Below, in pieces: positions 7,808-16,275 of a stretch of 64,000 nucleotides of DNA. The first letter of the stretch is position 1, and every line of letters begins with the position of its first letter. The DNA is from Stanieria sp. NIES-3757 (GTDB lineage Bacteria; Cyanobacteriota; Cyanobacteriia; Cyanobacteriales; Xenococcaceae), in contig AP017375.1 in NCBI GenBank assembly GCA_002355455.1, positions 1,054,001-1,118,000 on the forward strand. The letters run 5' to 3'. A program made the position numbers and the translations under genes. The notes beneath the pieces were generated by a model. The model did no database searches. It saw only the letters and a program-made list of their open reading frames with translations, and was not told where the DNA came from.

Positions 7808-9304
7808 TTATTTGATAATTACAAAAGAATTGAGCATTTTATTGACTATCGGACTAAATTTTTGATAGTTTTGTGCTTCAGCCGTATAAGTAATAATATA
7901 AACTCGATTATTTCTAATTGTCCAAATTTGCATTCTTTGGAGTTTATTTCCCCCTTCTTCTCCATGATAGACTACTTTTCTAGCTTCTCCATTGGCTAAA
8001 GTCGCTACACTTGCAGAGATTAAATTAGGGTCGGATAATTTTTTAATTTCTTGAATTGATTGATTAGTATATTCACTGAGAGATAAAGAAGTAGATAATT
8101 CTTCGATCATAACGCTGATATTTTCCTGAAAATTATCTTGCGCTTCTGAATCGGGTGCAGTAAAAACTATTCCTGTAGTAAAAAAATCATTTCTTGATTC
8201 AGCAGACCAATCTTTAGGATAATGAATTTTAATGCCATATTCTGGATCGCTATAGGTGACAAAAGTTGTTTTTTCTGGGGTTAGTAACTTCCAAAAACTA
8301 AAGCTCAAAATAACTATAATTGTTCCTACAATAATAATTAAACGAAGAGAAATTTTATGAGAAAGATCTGGCAGTTTTGGTTGATTCTCTTGAGGTGATA
8401 ATGTAGTAAAATCTGGTTGATTTTGATTATTTTCCAGTTGAGCTAAATCTTCTAAAACTGCTATAGCTGATTGATAGCGTTCTTGAGGAAGATAACGCAC
8501 CATTCGCTCAATAATAGTTAAGAGATTTGGTGAATATTTATATTCAGAACGAATGCGATCACGCCAAATAATTTCTCCTTGATCGTCAAAAGATAATTGT
8601 TTAGGAAACAATCCAGTAATTGCTTGAATAGCGATTATACCAACACTATAAATATCACTACTAAAATTTGGAAAACCATTCATTTGTTCCGACGCAGTAT
8701 AACCTTGACTTTGAATTACTACTGTAGGAGTAACAGGAGTAAATTGTCCCTGAGTGTTAGCGACGTGAGTACTAATTCGTTTAACTGCGCCAAAATCAAT
8801 GACAATAATTTTGCCGTCGGATTTCCTTCTCATCAAATTAGAAGGCTTCAGATCTCGATGAATTACACCATGTTGCTGAATAAAAACTAAGACATTACAA
8901 ATATCTTTTAATAGTTCAATAACTTGAGGTTCACTTAAAGAATGTTCGGGAATAATTTCTTGGGTGAGATCGTAACCATCGATAAATTCTTGGACTAAAA
9001 AAAATTCTTCATTTTCTTCAAAATATGCCAAGAGTCGAGGAATTTGATCGTGACTTCCTAAATCAACTAAAGTGTTAGCTTCTTCAGCAAATAAACGTCT
9101 AGAAATTGCTAAAGTGTTGCGATCGCAGCGCGCCTCGCCCTTGGCGAGATCGCTTCTTTGGGGTTTGAGTTGTTTGACGACACAAAGACAATTAAAACAT
9201 TGTCGATCTTCTGCTAAGAAAGTAATGCCAATCCCCCCTCGCCCCAATTGTTTGATCACATAGTATCTTCCCCGTAGGGTTGTACCGATTAGATTGACAT
9301 TCAT
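7808..9304 (-). CDS. Ser/Thr protein kinase with membrane anchor and PsbP-like C-domain
   Basis: The 498-residue protein has a Hanks-type kinase domain at about 13-285: glycine loop GRGGIG at 21-26, invariant Lys in VVK at 42-44, HRDLKPSN at 149-156 with D151 catalytic, and DFGAVK at 170-175. A single membrane span follows at about 320-340 (LRLIIIVGTIIVILSFSFW). The C-terminal 150 residues begin YSDPEYGIKIHYPKDW, the form of the PsbP-like domain seen in many cyanobacterial kinases, probably outside the membrane as a sensor. The stretch of residues 51-62 (about SDLAKGEARCDRN) is encoded by a palindromic repeat at 9119-9153 and makes the beta3-alphaC linker longer than usual. The gene is monocistronic. 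Confidence 0.92.
   Translation of the reverse strand: MNVNLIGTTLRGRYYVIKQLGRGGIGITFLAEDRQCFNCLCVVKQLKPQRSDLAKGEARCDRNTLAISRRLFAEEANTLVDLGSHDQIPRLLAYFEENEEFFLVQEFIDGYDLTQEIIPEHSLSEPQVIELLKDICNVLVFIQQHGVIHRDLKPSNLMRRKSDGKIIVIDFGAVKRISTHVANTQGQFTPVTPTVVIQSQGYTASEQMNGFPNFSSDIYSVGIIAIQAITGLFPKQLSFDDQGEIIWRDRIRSEYKYSPNLLTIIERMVRYLPQERYQSAIAVLEDLAQLENNQNQPDFTTLSPQENQPKLPDLSHKISLRLIIIVGTIIVILSFSFWKLLTPEKTTFVTYSDPEYGIKIHYPKDWSAESRNDFFTTGIVFTAPDSEAQDNFQENISVMIEELSTSLSLSEYTNQSIQEIKKLSDPNLISASVATLANGEARKVVYHGEEGGNKLQRMQIWTIRNNRVYIITYTAEAQNYQKFSPIVNKMLNSFVIIK
9119..9153. repeat. palindromic HIP1-containing repeat inside the kinase gene
   Basis: Positions 9119-9153 contain GCGATCGC followed by GCGCGCC and the hairpin CTCGCC-CTT-GGCGAG. 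The composition is GC-rich and unlike the AT-rich flanking coding sequence. Related GC-rich palindromes occur in intergenic DNA at 2286, 13861 and 56149. Here it is in frame and translated as part of the kinase. Confidence 0.65.
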
Positions 9305-9508
9305 CAGAATTAACTAGTCTTCAATTTAAGTGATAAAAAACTTGGCAGGATTACATTGATTTAGGCTTCTGTCTGTTTTTTTATGCAATTAAAATTCTGA
9401 ATGAGTTAATTCTACTATTAATCGGACTTTCTCCTGGCGGATACTACAAAAATTTAATGCTTTAATCGCCTAAAAATGAGCTTTAACACCAGACAATTTA
9501 TTTCTTAA

Positions 9509-10897
9509 TTAAGAAGAAGTAGAAGTTGCTAAACGACGTTTTTTCAATTTAACGATAGTATGTTGATGAACTCTACTATTAATTGGGTAAAAATAAGTCA
9601 AGATTAAACTGATAATCAGTGCTGTTGTTGGTAGAATAACAATCGCCTGACGAATTGCCACTAACGCAGAATGGGGTTGTACTAATGTAATCGGTCCAGG
9701 AATTGCAGCTTGAAAACCTGACCAATCTAACCATTGTCCTACGAAAAATAATCCTACAGCAAAAGTAATTTGGTAGATAAACATCAGGATACTATAAAAT
9801 AATCCTTCTCTTCTTTCTCCTGTAGTTAATTCATCCCAATCAATTACTTCTGGTAACATCGAAGCAGGGATAAAGTAGGTGGTAGACATTCCCACTCCTG
9901 CTACCATTGCTAAAGAATACATCGTAAAACATTCTCCTGGTTGGAGATAAAATAAACCAATCTCCGCCACAATCCAAATAATGCTACCTAAAGCAAAGAC
10001 TTTCTTTTTACCTAGTTGTTTGCTGAGAGGTTCCCAAATAAACAAAGCTACTAAAGCGGTTGTTTGCATTAATAAGACTACTTGGGTAACTACAGCAGAG
10101 TTAAGTTTGAGACAGTTAATCACAAAATAAGGCAAAATCGCAGGAGTAATTTGTACAGCTAACCAAGATAAAGCGTAGATTCCTACCAACATTAATAAAG
10201 GTTGATTGCACAAAATTGTCTTGATTCCCTGCCAACTATAGCGAGAGGTAGATTTTGGCGTATGAGGATGTTCATCGATCTTCCAACAACTAGAAACAAT
10301 TGATACCACTGTAAAGGCGGCACAAATCAATCCCAACTGAAATAACTGTTGTCGTGGATTGTAAATCCAATGGGCAATTAATTGAGATAATAAAAGTGAG
10401 CCAATACACCCAGCCAGAGAAAAGCCAAAGCGCATACTATTGAGGCGGAGATGATCGCTATGATCATCACTTAAATCTGTAATCAAGGCACCATAAGGTA
10501 CTACAAAAGCACTAGCAGCAGTCTGAAACAAGAGAGCGATCGCTAAATAATAACCAAACTTCAGCCAGTCTTGGTTAGGAGGAATCCACCACAGTAAAAA
10601 GAAACTAAATCCTAAGATTGGCGCACTGGCAAGCATCCAAATTCTTCTTCTTCCCCAAGCACAAGTAGTGCGATCGCTTAAAACTCCTACTAATAAAGTG
10701 CTAATCGCACTCCAACAGTTACTTAGTAACAATATGATTCCTGCTAAATTGGCAGGTAGTCCTGCTACCGTAGTCAAAAAGAAGAAAAAAAAGACAACTA
10801 GAATATTTCCAGCCATCGAAGGACCAAAATCAGCAACACCATAGGCTAATTGGGTGGAAAAACTTAGTTTTTCTCCTTGAGAAGGATTTTCTCTCAT
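9509..10897 (-). CDS. MFS transporter, GPH (sugar:cation symporter) type
   Basis: A 462-residue multi-pass membrane protein with about 12 hydrophobic segments. The loop after TM2 reads GVLSDRTTCAWGRRRIWML, the DRxxxxGRRR signature of the glycoside-pentoside-hexuronide:cation symporter family (MFS_2). A central cytoplasmic loop (DEHPHTPKSTSRYSW) separates the two halves. Family members move sugars or sugar conjugates with Na+ or H+; cyanobacterial members are mostly uncharacterised and the substrate is unknown. The gene is monocistronic, with long AT-rich DNA upstream. The start ATG at 10897 precedes the short soluble segment MRENPSQGEKLSFST before TM1. Confidence 0.88.
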   Translation of the reverse strand: MRENPSQGEKLSFSTQLAYGVADFGPSMAGNILVVFFFFFLTTVAGLPANLAGIILLLSNCWSAISTLLVGVLSDRTTCAWGRRRIWMLASAPILGFSFFLLWWIPPNQDWLKFGYYLAIALLFQTAASAFVVPYGALITDLSDDHSDHLRLNSMRFGFSLAGCIGSLLLSQLIAHWIYNPRQQLFQLGLICAAFTVVSIVSSCWKIDEHPHTPKSTSRYSWQGIKTILCNQPLLMLVGIYALSWLAVQITPAILPYFVINCLKLNSAVVTQVVLLMQTTALVALFIWEPLSKQLGKKKVFALGSIIWIVAEIGLFYLQPGECFTMYSLAMVAGVGMSTTYFIPASMLPEVIDWDELTTGERREGLFYSILMFIYQITFAVGLFFVGQWLDWSGFQAAIPGPITLVQPHSALVAIRQAIVILPTTALIISLILTYFYPINSRVHQHTIVKLKKRRLATSTSS

Positions 10898-11657
10898 TTA
10901 CACTAATTTTTTTATTTTTTAAAGTCAGTTTTACTATCGTCAAAATTGGTTCTGTCTAAATAGACTTGTTCCAACTAAAAAGTATTAAAATTTGTCAAAA
11001 TTAATTAACCTTCAGCAAAATAAATTTGCTAAATGAAGGTAAATATATCAAGAAAATGAAATATTTGTAAACCAACTTTAGATGAATCTCAAATTTAATT
11101 GAGTCACTTCAAAAAAAACGGGATCAACTGTTTTGCATTTAAGAAAATTAGGTCATCTTTTGAAGCAAACCTTCAATTTTGGTAATTGAGATCATTCAAC
11201 ATCTTTGTCAGCCAAGATTATTTCCCAAGATATCTTAATTCTCGTCAGCCTTTTACTGATGCGTCTGGCCTGTTCAACCAACAAATTGCCAAAGATTAAT
11301 CTCTGTTTCGGTAAACTAATTTTTGGTATTTGTCACTCAATCTTTAGGTAGATTTTTTTAGTAAAATGCTTTTTTATTTAATTAAACAAATCTTTCTAAA
11401 TATTTATCTTAACATGAGCAATTAAAGCTGAGAAAAAATACTTCAGTTAAAAGCGATCGCGTCAGAACTAGATTAATTAGAAGAAGTAAAAATTTGCTTT
11501 CTTATACTCCAGTTTTTATTAGTTGGTAATTATTGATTAATCCATAACAATCTAAAAAGTCCAAACTCTCTAATCTGGTTGACTTGGATCAACACAAATT
11601 CTAATTTTTTGATAAAGTAATCTTAAGATTAAGTCTCTATATATTTTTGGGCTAAAA
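10898..11657. other. 760-base intergenic region, no gene recognised
   Basis: AT-rich DNA between the divergent MFS gene (minus) and the TIGR03643 gene (plus). It holds one GCGATCGC at about 11454-11461. The longest open stretch I saw, around 11197-11299 on the plus strand, is about 34 codons without a start and looks fortuitous. It must contain the promoters of both flanking genes, but I could not place them. Confidence 0.5.
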
Positions 11658-11912
11658 ATGGATTTATCAAATTTAGATTCTCAAACTATTGACCGTATTA
11701 TTGAAATGGCATGGGAAGATCGCACCCCTTTTGCAGCTATTGAACTTCAATTTGGTTTACTAGAAAAAGAAGTAATTGCTTTAATGCGACAAGAAATGAA
11801 ATCCTCTAGTTTCAAGATGTGGCGCAAACGAGTTACGGGACGCAAAACTAAACATTTACAAAAAAGAGATTTTTTTGTTGGTAGATTTAAATCTGCTCGT
11901 CAAAAAACGTAG
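11658..11912 (+). CDS. TIGR03643 family small protein
   Basis: The 84-residue product matches the conserved TIGR03643/DUF2805 pattern: an acidic helix-turn-helix-like start (TIDRIIEMAWEDRTPFAAIELQFGLLEKEVIALMR), then the basic FKMWRKRVTGRKTKH. The HTH-like first half suggests nucleic-acid binding. The function is not established. The gene is alone, 210 bases before the DUF3685 gene. Confidence 0.85.
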   Translation: MDLSNLDSQTIDRIIEMAWEDRTPFAAIELQFGLLEKEVIALMRQEMKSSSFKMWRKRVTGRKTKHLQKRDFFVGRFKSARQKT

Positions 11913-12140
11913 AGCTAATTAATTAAAATTAAACCACTAAAATTTATAATTAAAAACCTGTTTCAATCATCCCTAGAAGTGATATACTATTTTTTCAAGC
12001 TTTCACATCTTTAATAATTACTATTTTAACTCTAAATCACTCAGAGCCGATTTCGAGAATTTGTTGATTTAAACTGGCTACTGTTTATACTAGGTTGCAT
12101 TCAGCAATATTATAAAATTCTTGTGCCAAGACGGTTAGAA

Positions 12141-13838
12141 ATGACCCCAAATCAGATTAAACTATCGATCGTTGATGACGACCCGATCTTTCGCCTTGGT
12201 TTTTGTACTGCCTTAGCATCTGTCCCTGGTTTTCGAGTTATTGCTCAAGCAGATACTATCGCTAACCTATTACAACAATTGACCCAAGGATTTATTCCTG
12301 ATATTTTGATTTTAGAATTAGCTATCGGTCGTTTTGGCGGAAAGAATTTATCTGCTTTACAACTTTGCCAACAATTAGCACAACAATATCCTAATGTAGC
12401 TATTTTCATTCTTACTTCTGTAACCGAACCTGAAGCATTACTTACCGCTAAAGCATTAGGAGTGAGAGGTTACTGTCCCAAAGGTAGCAATTTTGAGACA
12501 ATTGTGTTTGCCTTACGTCGTCTTGCTAGTGGAGGAATTTATTGGCAAGAAGAAAATCTTCCTACTCCTAATTTATGGCAAAACTTTTTAGTTCAGTTGG
12601 GTAATTCAGGTAGACAACAAATTCAAGATAGTATCAATCAAATTAATACTCAGTTAACAGATCATAATTCATCTACTTTAGATCGATTATTTTGGTCTGG
12701 TCGCAAGCGAGAATTGTTAGTCGCTCGTTGGTTGGTTAATCGTCTTACTTCAAATAAATATAATTCTAGTGGGGAACGAGTTTCTTTACCAAAAACATTG
12801 CCAGAAACTCAAGATAATTTAGTTTTACCACCACCTAAATTAACTTTAGCTAAAATTGCTCGAGATTCTGTTGCTGCGCAAATTTTTAGAAATATTTTTG
12901 CTCAAATTCAATTGGGAACAGTTAATTGTACGGGAATTATTTTAGAAATTGATATTTTAAGAACTGCCAAAAAACAAGAGCTGTTATACATTGTTCTTAA
13001 TCACATTATTAAATATTTAGAAGAGTTATCAACCAAGGAAATTTTGCTTGAAGAAATTGAACCAACTTTATGGTTGATTTGGCAAGAAACAACGATTGAT
13101 TTTTGGAAAAAAAATGTCGATGATTCTCTTTTAATTACCGATCAAGAATTGAGCAAAATTTTGACTCAAGAATTTGCGCTCATTCAAAAAAACATTTTTC
13201 AAGATAATCCTTTTATTTTAGAACTATTTGAATATTTATTATGGGAAAAACCCTTGATAATTGATAATATTTCTTATCGACCTGAAGCTCTTGAAGCGAT
13301 GATCAGAGCAGAATATTTATTAGAAAATTTATTGATTCAAATTGCTAATAGCGTCATGCAGTTTATTTTAAATAACTTTTATGATTTAGAAATATTTAAA
13401 TATAATCTTTATCATCGTAACTATCGCAGTTCTAGAGAAATTGCTCGTTTTCGTAATGAATTATCTTGGCGATATCGTCTCGAAAAATATTGGAACAATC
13501 CTCAAAATATTTTTGAAAGTCGTTATCGTCTGCTAACACTACAACAACAAACGATTCAAACTCGATTTATTTATGCACCACGAATAACCGAACTGGAACG
13601 TTTAGAAGGATTGCCTTGGTCAACTACAATTATCTTAGAAACCAGAGATGCGATCGCTCCTAGACTACGTTCAATTATAGCTGCTGCTGGTCGTGGTTTA
13701 GTTTATATTTTGACTCAAGTAATTGGGAGAGGAATTGGTTTAATTGGGAAAGGAATTATTCAGGGAATTGGTAGTACCGTTCAACCGCCTTACTACAATC
13801 AAAAAGAGGATTTTTTGAGAAATAAAAGCGATCGCTAG
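12141..13838 (+). CDS. receiver-like domain fused to DUF3685
   Basis: From the ATG at 12141 (a GTG at 12123 is an in-frame alternative with no Shine-Dalgarno) the protein has 565 residues. Residues 6-125 form a receiver fold: acidic VDDDP at 11-15, T92 in ILTSV, and lysine K114 in YCPKG. The phosphoacceptor position reads ILILEL, so Glu59 stands where Asp is expected; this may mimic a permanently phosphorylated state or make the domain phosphorylation-independent. The remaining about 420 residues are the cyanobacterial DUF3685 region, helix-rich with the C-terminal glycine-rich segment GRGLVYILTQVIGRGIGLIGKGI. No DNA-binding domain is visible. The role is unknown, and no kinase lies adjacent. 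Confidence 0.82.
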   Translation: MTPNQIKLSIVDDDPIFRLGFCTALASVPGFRVIAQADTIANLLQQLTQGFIPDILILELAIGRFGGKNLSALQLCQQLAQQYPNVAIFILTSVTEPEALLTAKALGVRGYCPKGSNFETIVFALRRLASGGIYWQEENLPTPNLWQNFLVQLGNSGRQQIQDSINQINTQLTDHNSSTLDRLFWSGRKRELLVARWLVNRLTSNKYNSSGERVSLPKTLPETQDNLVLPPPKLTLAKIARDSVAAQIFRNIFAQIQLGTVNCTGIILEIDILRTAKKQELLYIVLNHIIKYLEELSTKEILLEEIEPTLWLIWQETTIDFWKKNVDDSLLITDQELSKILTQEFALIQKNIFQDNPFILELFEYLLWEKPLIIDNISYRPEALEAMIRAEYLLENLLIQIANSVMQFILNNFYDLEIFKYNLYHRNYRSSREIARFRNELSWRYRLEKYWNNPQNIFESRYRLLTLQQQTIQTRFIYAPRITELERLEGLPWSTTIILETRDAIAPRLRSIIAAAGRGLVYILTQVIGRGIGLIGKGIIQGIGSTVQPPYYNQKEDFLRNKSDR

Positions 13839-13849
13839 GGGTTCACGTC

Positions 13850-13893
13850 CTTTGGTAGCGGTCTCAGCTTCGCTGAGGCACTTCGTGGTCGCA
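13850..13893. repeat. GC-rich palindromic dispersed repeat
   Basis: The core CTCAGC-TTC-GCTGAG (13863-13877) is a 6-bp hairpin within GGTAGCGGTCTCAGCTTCGC. A close relative lies at 56141-56170 (GGTAGTCGCGGTCTCGGC, then TTT and GCCGAGGC). Both occur next to a GCGATCGC site between genes. Confidence 0.6.
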
Positions 13894-13920
13894 ACAACTA
13901 ATATAATAAAAAAATTATAA

Positions 13921-13948
13921 GCACCCAAAAATTATATAACTTGGGTGC
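13921..13948. terminator. stem-loop, possible terminator after the DUF3685 gene
   Basis: An 8-bp perfect stem, GCACCCAA at 13921-13928 and TTGGGTGC at 13941-13948, encloses a 12-base AT loop. On the plus strand only GTCTTACT follows. On the minus strand a T-rich stretch follows. It could terminate the gene ending at 13838. Confidence 0.45.
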
Positions 13949-14225
13949 GTCTTACTATATACCAGCAATATTATATTTTTTACGCTGGCGTTGTTTAAAG
14001 TTTGATTTTATTTACTTATCTATACATATATAATAAATTGTCTACTTAATCCCAATAGATTTTCTTAATATTTTTTTTAGATTGTTACAAAAATACTTGT
14101 TTAAAATAGATTATCTCAACTACCTATTTGGAAGATTGCAACATAAAAATGTAAAAAAAGTGTTGAATTGAGTTAATTAATTAACTTTTTCTTTACAAAA
14201 TACGCTTAAATTGAAAGTATTGTAA

Positions 14226-14804
14226 GTGAGACTGTTGATGATACTGATGCAGGAAACCTCAAAAACAAATAAGAGGTTACATACTTTTAGCCCCCGCGAA
14301 CTCATGCCCTTGCAACCAGAGCATTTTTGGCTACTCAAACAAGGGGTAGTCAAAACTTGTACTTGGAACGAAGAGGGTACAGCCATAACGTTAGGCTATT
14401 GGGGTTCAGGAGATATTGTCGGTCATTCCTTATCTCTGGTCAATCCCTATCAAATTGAATGTTTAACTACTGTGGAGGCAATTTGTGTTCCTCTGCGTCA
14501 GTGTGACTGGTTATCCGATTCAATTTGTCGCCATATTCAACAAACCGAAGAACTGTTATATATAGTTAGATCGGAACGTATGTATCACCGTTTGTTAAAA
14601 ATACTAATTTGGCTGGCACGTAAATTTGGTAGAGAAGTAGAACGAGGAAAGTTAATCGATTTGCCTTTAACTCATCAGGAGTTAGCTGAAATTATTGGCA
14701 CTACTAGAGTAACTGTAACTAAATTGATTAATCAATTAGAACAAGAAGGCGTGATTGCTCGTCCTCGTCGTAATTTAATAATTTTACAAAGCGATCGCTC
14801 TTAA
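14226..14804 (+). CDS. Crp/Fnr family transcription regulator
   Basis: The open frame starts with GTG at 14226; ATGs at 14238 and 14247 are equally possible starts. The 192-residue form has a short cyclic-nucleotide-binding-like beta-roll (LKQGVVKTCTWNEEGTAITLGYWGSGDIVG), a long dimer helix, and a Crp-type winged helix at about 145-190 (LTHQELAEIIGTTRVTVTKLI, EQEGVIARPR). The effector is not evident: the cAMP-binding phosphate cassette is not clear. A terminator-like hairpin follows at 14863, then the MFS gene. It could regulate that neighbour, but the spacing alone does not prove this. Confidence 0.88.
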   Translation: MRLLMILMQETSKTNKRLHTFSPRELMPLQPEHFWLLKQGVVKTCTWNEEGTAITLGYWGSGDIVGHSLSLVNPYQIECLTTVEAICVPLRQCDWLSDSICRHIQQTEELLYIVRSERMYHRLLKILIWLARKFGREVERGKLIDLPLTHQELAEIIGTTRVTVTKLINQLEQEGVIARPRRNLIILQSDRS

Positions 14805-14862
14805 ATTTTAGTTGAACGCTTTTTTGTTAAGAATCGTTAAGATGAATACAGGTTAACAATAG

Positions 14863-14895
14863 AGTCAATGATCTTTTAGTCATTGGCTTTATTAT
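14863..14895 (+). terminator. rho-independent-type terminator after the Crp/Fnr gene
   Basis: The arms AGTCAATGA (14863-14871) and TCATTGGCT (14880-14888) form a 9-bp stem with one G-U pair. TTATTATT follows. It lies between the Crp/Fnr stop and the MFS start and suggests separate transcription or attenuation. Confidence 0.5.
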
Positions 14896-14925
14896 TGCTA
14901 GAATCCTAAGTTTGCTAAAGAATCT

Positions 14926-16167
14926 GTGAAAGTTTTTATCGATCTCGAACCAACCAAACGGCGTAATTTACTAACCTTATTTACTACTGGTTTACTATTT
15001 TGGTTTAGTATTACCTCTTTGTTACCAGTATTGCCTCTTTATATCAAAGATATAGGAGGAACAAAGCAGCAAATTGGGTTAGTGATGGGCTGTTTTGCTA
15101 TTGGTTTGCTTCTATCTCGTACCTGGTTAGGACAATTAGCTGATTCTCAAGGACGAAAAATTTCGATTTTAATTGGTGCTGCGGTAGTTGGGATTGCGCC
15201 TTTAGGGTATCTAGTTGCCAACTCGGTTTCTTTATTAATGATCTTGAGAGCATTTCACGGCATTAGTATTTCTGGTTTTACCACTGGTTATAGTGCCTTA
15301 GTGGTCGATATTTCTCCACCCAAGCAACGAGGAGAATTAATCGGTTATATGAGTTTGGCAATTCCCATCGGTATGGCATTAGGTCCGGCTTTAGGAGGAT
15401 ATCTTCAAGTTACATGGGGCTATACACCATTATTTTTAGTGTCTGCGATCGCAGGATTAATTGCTTTAATCTGTGCTAGTCAAGTTAAAGAAGAATTGAA
15501 TTTAAAGACTCAAGATAGTAATCAACAGCTTGAATTAGAACCTAGTCGAAGTTTTGGTGAACTAATTAAAAATTCTTCTTTTGTGATTCCAGGAATAATT
15601 ATGTTGCTAATTGGCTTAGTTTTTGGTACCTTAGCAACTTTTTTACCCCTCTACATTCAAGAAACAAAATTAGATTTTAATGCAGGATTGTTTTATGCCG
15701 TAGCTGCGATCGCATCTTTTATTGCTCGCGTAGTGGTAGGAAAAGCTTCGGATACTTGGGGACGTGGGTTATTTATTACCTTTAGCTTGATTTGTTATAC
15801 CATTTCCATGCTTTTACTCGCAGATGCAACTCTACCCTCGATTTTTATTCTAGCTGCTTTTGTTGAAGGGACAGGTGCAGGAATCTTAATTCCCATGTTA
15901 ATTGCCTTGATGTCCGATCGCTCTTATATCACTGAAAGAGGGAAAGTTTACGCCATTTGTATTGGTGGCTTTGATTTAGGTGTTGCGATCGCAGGACCCA
16001 TTCTTGGTTCCTTGGCTTTGATCGTTAGCTATTCTACGATGTTTTATTTGTCAGGCGGACTAGCTGCGATCGCTTTATTGGTTTTTCTAACTAAATCTAG
16101 TAAAAACTTGGGTCATTCTTTGCGATTCGCTTTAGGAAAAGAAGGCGATGTTTACGCTATTGAATAA
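14926..16167 (+). CDS. MFS transporter, drug/metabolite efflux type
   Basis: The 413-residue protein has 12 predicted spans. The loop between TM2 and TM3 reads RTWLGQLADSQGRK, the MFS motif A (GxLaDrxGRk). The second half repeats it as ARVVVGKASDTWGRG. This placement and the length fit the MFS_1 multidrug/metabolite exporters. The start is GTG at 14926 (VKVFIDLEPTKRRN), and no ATG lies nearby upstream in frame. The substrate is unknown. The Crp/Fnr gene upstream is on the same strand but separated by a hairpin. Confidence 0.88.
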   Translation: MKVFIDLEPTKRRNLLTLFTTGLLFWFSITSLLPVLPLYIKDIGGTKQQIGLVMGCFAIGLLLSRTWLGQLADSQGRKISILIGAAVVGIAPLGYLVANSVSLLMILRAFHGISISGFTTGYSALVVDISPPKQRGELIGYMSLAIPIGMALGPALGGYLQVTWGYTPLFLVSAIAGLIALICASQVKEELNLKTQDSNQQLELEPSRSFGELIKNSSFVIPGIIMLLIGLVFGTLATFLPLYIQETKLDFNAGLFYAVAAIASFIARVVVGKASDTWGRGLFITFSLICYTISMLLLADATLPSIFILAAFVEGTGAGILIPMLIALMSDRSYITERGKVYAICIGGFDLGVAIAGPILGSLALIVSYSTMFYLSGGLAAIALLVFLTKSSKNLGHSLRFALGKEGDVYAIE

Positions 16168-16221
16168 TATGACAGTTTTCAACTGAATAAGGTACAATCT
16201 AGCATTCTGATTTTTATTAAT

Positions 16222-16252
16222 AGTAGGGGCAAGGCACTGCCTTGCCCCTACT
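16222..16252. repeat. 31-bp palindromic repeat, copy 1
   Basis: A perfect palindrome: AGTAGGGGCAAGGCA, a single C, then its complement TGCCTTGCCCCTACT. A second shorter copy lies at 60874-60894, and both are followed a few bases later by GGTAACTG. It lies between two genes on the same strand and could fold into a strong hairpin in the transcript. Confidence 0.75.
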
Positions 16253-16275
16253 GGTAACTGTCAAACTGAATTTCT

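Larger units (their letters stand above)
13839..14225. other. 387-base intergenic region with a repeat and a stem-loop
   Basis: The region contains a GC-rich repeat at 13850-13893 and a stem-loop at 13921-13948, annotated separately. The remainder is AT-rich and should contain the promoter of the Crp/Fnr gene at 14226. No further gene was seen. Confidence 0.5.

Noticed and set aside
11197-11299. Short open stretch in the long intergenic region
   Set aside because: It has no start codon, is only about 34 codons, and matches no family I know.
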